A DNA stretch of 64,000 nucleotides from Saussurea involucrata. Taxonomy: Eukaryota; Streptophyta; Magnoliopsida; Asterales; Asteraceae. The position numbers were made by a program, and so were the translations under genes. The notes beneath the pieces were generated by a model, which saw only the letters and a list, made by a program, of their open reading frames with translations, was not told the origin of the DNA and did not search any database. The stretch spans positions 59,922,820 to 59,986,819 of the forward strand of contig CM066315.1 of NCBI GenBank assembly GCA_033807775.1. The letters are read 5' to 3'. Shown one piece after another: positions 57,759 to 64,000 of this stretch (position 1 is the stretch's first letter; every line of letters begins with the position of its first letter).

Positions 57759-58338
57759 ACCACTCCTCAGATGAATGGCATTGCAATCCTCTCTTGATTT
57801 CCTTTCAGTCTGACTAGGGAATTGACCTTGATTTCAGGATTGTAAGGCTTCAACTAGTTTTCCCACTTGTATCTCTAAGGTATTGATTGAGGTGATGTTC
57901 TGATCAGTTGCCGCCTTTACCATACCCACGGTGCTTGCTAGTCCCTCAACCGTGCTATCCATCTTTGTCATGAACTTCATCATCATGTCTTCCAACCTCG
58001 GTTTCTTCTCTCCAGGTTGCCCTTCTTCAAACCTTATCTACTAATAACCTGGAGGACGGTAAATATTATTAGACTAGGAAGATGAGGATAAGTTAGAGTT
58101 ATTACCATATTGATGTTGCTACTGTCCCATGGTTTCTTTAGGTTGACCTTGCTGTTGTGCCCACGAGAAGTTAGGGTGTCTCTTTCAACCTTCATTGTAA
58201 GTATTCGTTGTTCTGGTTTTGTAAAAACTGAACTTGTTCAGGTTCTTGAGGAGCAGGGAACAAGTCTGGAATGCCTTCATAATTAATGGATGAAGGTTGG
58301 ATGGATGCCCCTTTCAGTTGGTTTGTGATGGCGGCCAA
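57759..58338 (-). pseudogene. Decayed Athila gag middle region
   Basis: The minus strand keeps pieces of a Gln-rich gag linker, with several stops and frame changes. No intact ORF. It connects 57758 to the gag frame at 58339. Confidence 0.5.
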
Positions 58339-58600
58339 CTATGCTTTTATTGCCTTAAGCTCGTCAGGCTCATGAACACTTGCTACTTGTCTAACAACGG
58401 ATCTAGGGGTTGCATAGCTATGCTCGGCTAGATTCTCTATCAGTTCCACTACTTCCTCATATGTCTTGTTCATGAGAGCACCGCCCGCCGCCGCTATGAT
58501 ATCATTTTTGTATTGTGGGTGAAGTCCACCATAGAAGGTCTGAATGATGACCCATCCATGTAAACCGAGATGCGGACATTTCTTTAGCATATCCTGTAGG
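58339..58600 (-). pseudogene. Athila-like gag, inner part
   Basis: The minus frame reads LKKCPHLGLHGWVIIQTFYGG, then AAAGGALMNKTYEEVVELIE, a diagnostic Athila gag block. Its upstream half lies at about 59655-59912, separated by an LTR-like insertion. Confidence 0.82.
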
Positions 58601-58776
58601 TTTCTCTATGCCCACGTCACATGAATACACTGCTGACGTCAGATGAACCTATGAGGGTCGCACGCAATTGAGTACGTTGTTCTCGGATAAACCATGATGG
58701 TCGTGAACCAAATACAATTACATGTTGTAATGGGAATAATTATTATTCTATTAGAATAATAATCGTGTGTGTACAT

Positions 58777-59052
58777 TGTAACACCTTAGGCATATCCCAC
58801 ATCGGCCGTGGACAGGAGAGATGCTGGGTATATTAGTAAACCTTGGCCTTACCAGACACAACGCGTTTTGGGGCCACAAGCATGCGGGTTCCTTGGGAAC
58901 TCTGTGGTTAAGCGTGCTTGGGTGGGAGTAGTACCAGGATGGGTGACCTCCTGGGAAGTCCTTGCGAAGTCCTTGCCAGGTCTCCAAGAACAAAGCCGTG
59001 AGCCAGTGGGGCAAAGCGGACAATATTGTGTCGTGGTAAGCGGGGTGTTACA
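58777..59052 (+). mobile_element. Cassandra TRIM solo LTR with 5S rRNA-like core
   Basis: 276 bp from TGTAACACCTTAGGCATATC to GGGGTGTTACA, flanked by the TSD TACAT (58772-58776 and 59053-59057). It contains CCCACATCGG and the 5S-derived block GTTAAGCGTGCTTGGG ... GTAGTACCAGGATGGGTGAC ... CTGGGAAGTCC (58909-58960), with the A-box and C-box regions of the internal 5S promoter. Cassandra is a non-coding retrotransposon family whose LTRs carry 5S sequences. Confidence 0.93.
58898..58962 (+). ncRNA. 5S rRNA-derived segment with RNA polymerase III promoter boxes
   Basis: The segment matches the 3' half of plant 5S rRNA with a few changes (for example GGTGGGAGTAG in place of GGCGAGAGTAG). It belongs to the Cassandra LTR and is not a functional 5S rRNA gene. 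Confidence 0.85.
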
Positions 59053-59652
59053 TACATATATATATAATTATGTTAAATATATATATTGGACTTAATTCGG
59101 ATAAATTATTATGTTAATAATTAAACCGATAGGGCCAACGTCTAATGGGTAATTTTAAGTTAATATTAATTGTATGTTAATAATTAATATTAGGCTTAAG
59201 GCCCATGAAAGTTTTATTTAATTAAGGCCCGATCCAATTTATGGAAAGTGGAGTATATAAACTTAACCTTAATTAGGTTTAAGTGAATTCGTTTTTTGAA
59301 AAACTTAGAGAGCAAGAAAATTCTCTCCTCCCTCCTCTCCCCTTGGTGGTGTCGACATACACACACACACACACAAAATTGATTTTTGTGTATGTATTGG
59401 TTTGGTTCTCGTGAGCTAGCAACCGTTCAGGAATCGCGACATACTCTCGTGTGGATACTTCTAGAGGAAACCTACGTTGGTTTCTAGTGCTTTGATTTCA
59501 TCCCGATTCAACCACTTGAGGTATTTTCTAAGCACCCTATGGTTTGGTTTTTGGTCTTTATTTTGTTTGTTACGGATTCGGGTTAGTGGGGTTTTGCGGT
59601 TTTCTTTTATATTGTTTATGTATGTTTGTATATTGTTTTTCTGTTGCGATCC

Positions 59653-59912
59653 CGTCGAAACCCTTCTTATCCGTGTACCTTTCCCATGCTTCATAGAGTG
59701 TCTCTTGGTCCCATTGAGCGAAATGAGTGATCTAAGCCACAAGCTGAGCTGTCCTGTCCGGTGGAAAGAATTTTTGTAGGAATGCAACAGATATTTCTGC
59801 CCACGTGTTGATTTGGTCTGCTGGTAGGCTTTCTTCCCAGATTTATGCTCTCTTCCCTTCAGTGAGAAGTTAAACAATCTCAGTTTGATTGCATCATCTG
59901 ACACCCCGTTGA
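59653..59912 (-). pseudogene. Athila-like gag, upstream part
   Basis: The minus strand reads GVSDDAIKLRLFNFSLKGR, a diagnostic gag start block. Frameshifted remains of the Trp-rich core and the LYEAWERY block follow to about 59660. It is cut on its N-terminal side by the chromovirus LTR at 59913. Confidence 0.75.
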
Positions 59913-62387
59913 TGTAACGTCCCAAAAATTACAATAAATTTTGACTTTAAAAATAGGCATTTTAATAAATAAAACCTTATTAAATATCCAACACCGTTTC
60001 GTTTGCAATTCAATAATAAATAATCTCAGTAATAATAAACAACGGAAATTAAATTGTTTAATAATAACTCTAATCTCATGATTATAAAAACTCTTCACGC
60101 GCGCCAGTGTGTACCCGTCACGCCTTGGAGCCACAAGCACCTGAAACCACATTAAAATAGGAAAGGGTAAGCACAAGGCTTAGTGAATTCAAACCATAAA
60201 TAGGATCGCAATTATATCAGCATCACCCTTAAACAGCTAGTTATCGCAACCAACTCATACCATGCAATCACGTCTTGCACCCAAATTTCTATATACCAAA
60301 TATACCAGCACATATATTTCTTGGAACATCCATCAAGAAAATATATCACAATTAATAATAAGCCTTATACTTCTTGGAACGACCATCAAGAAAATATAAT
60401 CGCAACTCATTATAAGCCATATACTTCTTGGAACACCCATCAAGAAGTACATCAATCACAGTTCAATATATACACAATTATATATACCCCATAACACAAT
60501 AATATCAACAAACAATCATAACTATCACACTCGAGCTATAGTAACACAAATATAATTCCCATCCTATATAGTGAGAGAACTCACCTCAAAAGCAAAGCTT
60601 ATGTCCTCAACAACAACACGAACCGGCAAACACCAGCTCACCTTTTTCCACCTAAATAAGTGATATCAAACGTCACCACGAAGTCCTAGCCCAAATTCAC
60701 AACTACTGGATTACAAGTTACAAATTCCAGCTTTTACTCTAAAAACACAGGTCTGTTCGGGACCTGTTTAACCCCTTATAAACTGATAAACCCAGAAATA
60801 TTATTCCATAATCACAAATTCCCATGTCTTAGGGTTCCAGGGACATATCGCACGTGCTCTAACGATTTTTCTACAATTTACTATGAATTTTCTAAAAACA
60901 AGACACGAAGCTGTCATGTGCAGACCTGCTGTGAAAACAGCCATTTTACGCCTAGTTAGAGGCCGAACCAGACTTCCGCCAAAACACGAAAAGTGTGCCC
61001 GGCACAGAATGTGAACCGTGGGCACCGGATTCGCCTCATTCCGAGCTACGACGGGAAAGTTATGGCCGTCGCAAAACAGTGACAGATTCATACTTTCCAC
61101 ATAAAATGACGATTTTATAAAAACGGTTTAAACGGTTCGGGTTTGCAACTAGGGTTCACCCGATCAGGGTTTTAGGTTACAAGGAGCTGGACACAACCGC
61201 GCACCACCCGCTGCCACCTCCGGCAGTGGTGGTCGCCGGCGGCGGTTTACGAAAATCCGGCGACGACAAAGAAAACGAGACAAAAGAACGAGACGAGAAG
61301 GGCTTACCATCCTACTCCATCTCGTCACACACACCACACTCACACCACCACTGGGCTGGTGGTTTCCTGGCGGCAACAGCCTACAGCCTCCATGGCCGCC
61401 AGCGGCGGCGGCGGTGGTGGTTTTCCGGTTGATCGACGATGACGAGAAAGAAAGGAAAACAACAAGAAGGAGAAGAAGATTACCTCTCGGCGACGACAAC
61501 ACAACACCACACAACGATTCTGGCAGAAACGGCGACGACGGAAGCGGCGGTCTCCCTCCCGGCTGCTCCCTCCTTCTCTCTCACGGCGGTCTCCCCCTCT
61601 CTCTCTCGACAACTTCTCTCTCTCTCTCGGCAGTCTCTCTCACTCTCGCCGGCGGACAGCAGCGCCGACTGCACTCTCCGGCGGCAACAGCAGGTAGACC
61701 TGGCAAACGGGTCGTGTCGTGTCGGGTTCACGGGTTAAACGGGTTGGGAGTGTCAAACCCGAACAGGACACGTTTAATTAACGGGTCAGAATATCGCAAC
61801 CTGAACACGACCTGATTTAACCCGCCTAACCCGACACGACACGATTAACCCGTTTATCCTCTTAACCCATTAAACCCGCAAACCCGTTAACCCGATTAAC
61901 CCGATTCGTAAGAAAGAATTTTTGTTCAATATATATGGTGCACCCGTTAAAGTTCAAGGGGTGCTTCAAAAAATCTAAGAACTTGGAGGGTTAAAGGTGC
62001 TGCACTAGAGGCTTATGAAGCCACAAGCAACAGACGGTAACCATTGACTTCTCCCCACTAGATGAGCTATGCGCATATATATAATGGAGGTTAAAAGGAA
62101 TGGTTTTTGTAACCCACCGATGTGGGATGGGATGAGATCTTTCATCCTTACTTTTCATAACAATAATTAATAATAATTGTTAGCTTAAATTATTAATTAT
62201 TAATAAATTAGCTTAATAGCTGATAATTGTTACTCTTTAAGTTATTATTAGTTTTACATACACACATGTTTTATAAATTTATAATGTTACAGTTATACAA
62301 TATACAATTATCAATTTTTGTTAATTTTTGTTTATATAATTTCATTGATTTTTCCGCCACTGTATTAATGTATACAGTATACTTGCC

Positions 62388-62432
<45 letters not shown>

Positions 62433-62971
62433 GGGTTACTCGGGTCATTTTCGAGTTGAAATGGTTGACCCTAACCTTACCCGTTTAATTTTTGTGTCGT
62501 GTCGTATCAACCCGTTTACTTAAACGGGTTGAAATGTATTACCCAAACCCGTTTAGTTCGTGTCGGGTTCGTGTCGAGTTAGCGTGTCGTGTCATTTTTT
62601 GCCAGGTCTAGCAGCAGGTAAAGAAGGGAGGAGGTGCACTTGGTTGGGGTTTCACGGCGCTGCACGGAAAAAACGAGAATGAGAACTCTAGGGTTGTCCT
62701 TTCCTTCTTTTCGCTTGCTCACCACGAACCTCAAACAACCCAAAACGAAGTGGGGCTCGGTTTAGAAAATGCATGGGCCGACCCCCATGCTACCAAAATC
62801 CCTAAAAGATCCATTTGGTCCCTGCCCTTTTCGACCCTTGCACTTTGGTTAAGGTTTTCCCCACCGATAACAGGTTTGATCTTTCTCGTTAATCCCGTTA
62901 ACCAACAACGTTAAGCAAAGACACAAATTAATTTTTATAAAAATGGGACACACCGGAACACGGGCTTTACA
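59913..62971 (-). mobile_element. 3' LTR of a chromovirus (Tekay-like), holding a MITE
   Basis: Minus-strand start TGTAAAGCCCGTG at 62971, end GGGACGTTACA at 59913. About 2.13 kb without the hAT-like MITE. A GGGGGAGAGT polypurine tract and the chromodomain end of pol lie directly to the right. The left flank is GTTGA in Athila gag. A repeat TTCTTGGAACATCCATCAAG occurs three times at 60320-60445. Open frames at 60801-61815 are GC-rich leader artefacts. Confidence 0.82.
61695..62610. mobile_element. hAT-like MITE with ACGGGTT repeats
   Basis: 916 bp. The TIR TAGACCTGGCAAA is matched at the right by TTTGCCAGGTCTA. The flanks ACAGCAGG (61687-61694) and GCAGCAGG (62611-62618) are an 8-bp TSD with one mismatch, which is the hAT size. 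Both subterminal regions are crowded with ACGGGTT/CGTGTCG units, possible transposase-binding sites. A TA run lies at 62391-62428. No transposase. Confidence 0.85.
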
Positions 62972-62986
62972 ACTCTCCCCCGCTTG
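62972..62986 (-). promoter_or_regulatory. Polypurine tract of the chromovirus
   Basis: The minus strand reads AAGCGGGGGAGAGT before the LTR start TGTAAAG, directly after the pol stop region. Confidence 0.82.
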
Positions 62987-62988
62987 AA

Positions 62989-63273
62989 TTAGACTTCGTC
63001 CTCGAAGTGTACGTCCGCAACTAGCTCCGGATAGTTCTCTCGCATCTCAGCCTCGGGTTCCCAAGTCCACTCGGAGCCCTTTCTGAGTTGCCACTGGACC
63101 TTCACTAACTGGAATTTAAGATTTCTCACACCGTCCAAAAAAATCTCTCGAATACTTTTCTTACCACAAAACTCCTTCAAGTACACCGAAAATATAATCG
63201 GAAGAACACTCCAACAACTGGAATCATTCCTAGTCAAACGACTTCGGTTGTCTCCCAACCTTAGATGTTCCAT
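62989..63273 (-). pseudogene. Chromodomain end of chromovirus integrase
   Basis: The C-terminal part of the minus frame reads LVKVQWQLRKGSEWTWEPEAEMRENYP and ends HFEDEV. This is the chromodomain that plant chromoviruses carry after integrase to direct insertion to heterochromatin. The upstream half (63273-63190) no longer matches integrase, so pol is broken close to here. Integrase core and RT are not in the window. Confidence 0.82.
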
Positions 63274-64000
63274 ATATCCCGATTCAAATTCAAGCTCTAA
63301 CCATTCTAAAGGTGCTCACCAACATACCCTACAGGATACTCGAATCCGCTCATTCGTATCATTACTGTCGATTAACTTCCACGAGTTCTAATAGACTCCC
63401 AAAATTTATTACACACGAATCATCAAACCAGTAAATTTATAATCACCCACGAAGGTCATTCCACCATAACCATTCATCACAATTAAGCATCTCAGGGTTA
63501 CTACTACCATCACCATAATTATTTTAAAAATCGGCTACAAAACTCCGATTACACTAAAGGTGTTTGGCCTCAAGCCCAAAAGTCGACACTTAAATATACT
63601 ACTTACCTCAAAAAGGTTACTGCGCATTTATGCTCTTAATTACAAAGGGCATCATTCCCTTAACCGATACTATTCGGCCTATAGTACCAACACGCGTGGA
63701 ATACCTAACCTTCCACCGTCTACTTATCCTCCACACTCGCTCTACGAAGCCTAGTTACACCGAATCGAGGATACACCTTGACGTCTACCTCCCAGGTAAC
63801 GCCTCAAGGCCTGGCACATCGGATCTACCTCCCAGGTAAGTGCTCAAGACTATATCCTCCCAGTGCCTACTGGAAAGTCAAGGTCATAACACATGAATAC
63901 CGGGGTCCCACCCCGAGATACCCAACCGACCTTTACCAACGACTGACTGACATGCCTATGAATCCAATGCAAAACAGTCTACCAACAACATGCCTATCCC
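63274..64000. mobile_element. LTR fragment related to the solo LTR at 26263
   Basis: No gene. The segment 63771-63890 (CGTCTACCTCCCAGGTAACG ... AAGACTATATCCTCC) matches the sequence around the split in the 26263-56932 LTR, but here without interruption. It continues beyond the window. Confidence 0.65.

Larger units (their letters stand above)
58603..59652 (+). mobile_element. LTR-like insertion in Athila gag, holding Cassandra
   Basis: About 1 kb of non-Athila sequence splits the gag frame. It has a TATA-like box GAGTATATAAACTT (59251-59264), a CT-rich leader and a CA repeat (59358-59375). The exact edges and TSD are unclear (ATCC is repeated at both borders). Without the Cassandra LTR it is about 770 bp, so a copia-type solo LTR is likely. 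Confidence 0.5.

Noticed and set aside
58751..59095. Protein frames across the Cassandra LTR, or a functional 5S rRNA gene
   Set aside because: The sequence is a non-coding LTR with TSDs. Only the 3' half of 5S is present, with changes.
60801..61815. Several open frames on both strands in the chromovirus LTR
   Set aside because: They overlap in many frames in GC-rich, CT-repeat leader DNA and contain no domain. They lie between defined LTR ends.

Overview
This is a plant nuclear (eudicot) window made almost entirely of transposable elements. I see no ordinary host gene, rRNA or tRNA gene, CRISPR array or bacterial operon. The mix of Sirevirus-type Ty1/copia with an env-like ORF, Tat, Athila and chromovirus Ty3/gypsy elements, Cassandra, MULEs and Helitrons fits a TE-rich angiosperm. 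Asteraceae is my best guess, but that is inference and not proven here.

Left part (1-24.9 kb, mostly minus strand). A truncated Sirevirus-like copia element runs from its 3' LTR (358-1329) through a long env-like ORF region with a probable intron, RNase H, RT, integrase/protease and most of gag (to about 13735). A 2-kb solo LTR (8072-10079, TSD TCCAT) splits its pol. At about 13735 it is joined to a Tat-lineage gypsy gag. That gag sits next to an LTR (15502-16321) which is also the 3' LTR of a second Tat element (15502-23794), so the two Tat units share one LTR. The second Tat element has RT, two RNase H domains and integrase on the minus strand. On the plus strand it carries an apparently intact four-exon antisense gene (16826-18937, 621 codons before the stop).

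Middle part (24.9-59.9 kb). This is a Russian doll whose order of insertion can be read from target-site duplications (TSDs). A gag-protease-only Athila-like element (minus) was split by a 1.85-kb solo LTR (26263-56932, TSD CTCGA/CTAGA). That LTR was split by a copia element (26747-55562, TSD TCTAC). Inside the copia element sit a Tat solo LTR (29811-31483, itself holding a Harbinger-like MITE), a microsatellite-associated TIR element (31581-33228, itself holding a copia solo LTR) and MULE-2 (33882-54035, TSD TACATTAAA). A Helitron (33887-48835) entered five bases inside MULE-2's left terminal inverted repeat. That Helitron holds MULE-1 (35605-42410), a second Helitron (46556-48829) and a MITE (45248-45566).

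MULE-2 encodes a MURA-type transposase driven from its right TIR. A small coiled-coil gene starts in the matching position at the left TIR, and a PB1-like gene lies between them. MULE-1 has the same TIR family but no visible transposase. It carries an 11-exon, nearly intact gene ending in a Ulp1-type cysteine protease domain, so it may depend on MULE-2-type transposase.

Right part (56.9-64 kb). Athila protease and gag remnants are interrupted by an LTR-like insertion that carries a Cassandra solo LTR with an embedded 5S rRNA-like sequence (58777-59052). Beyond it lie a chromovirus LTR (59913-62971) holding a hAT-like MITE, the end of a chromodomain integrase, and an LTR fragment related to the solo LTR at 26263.
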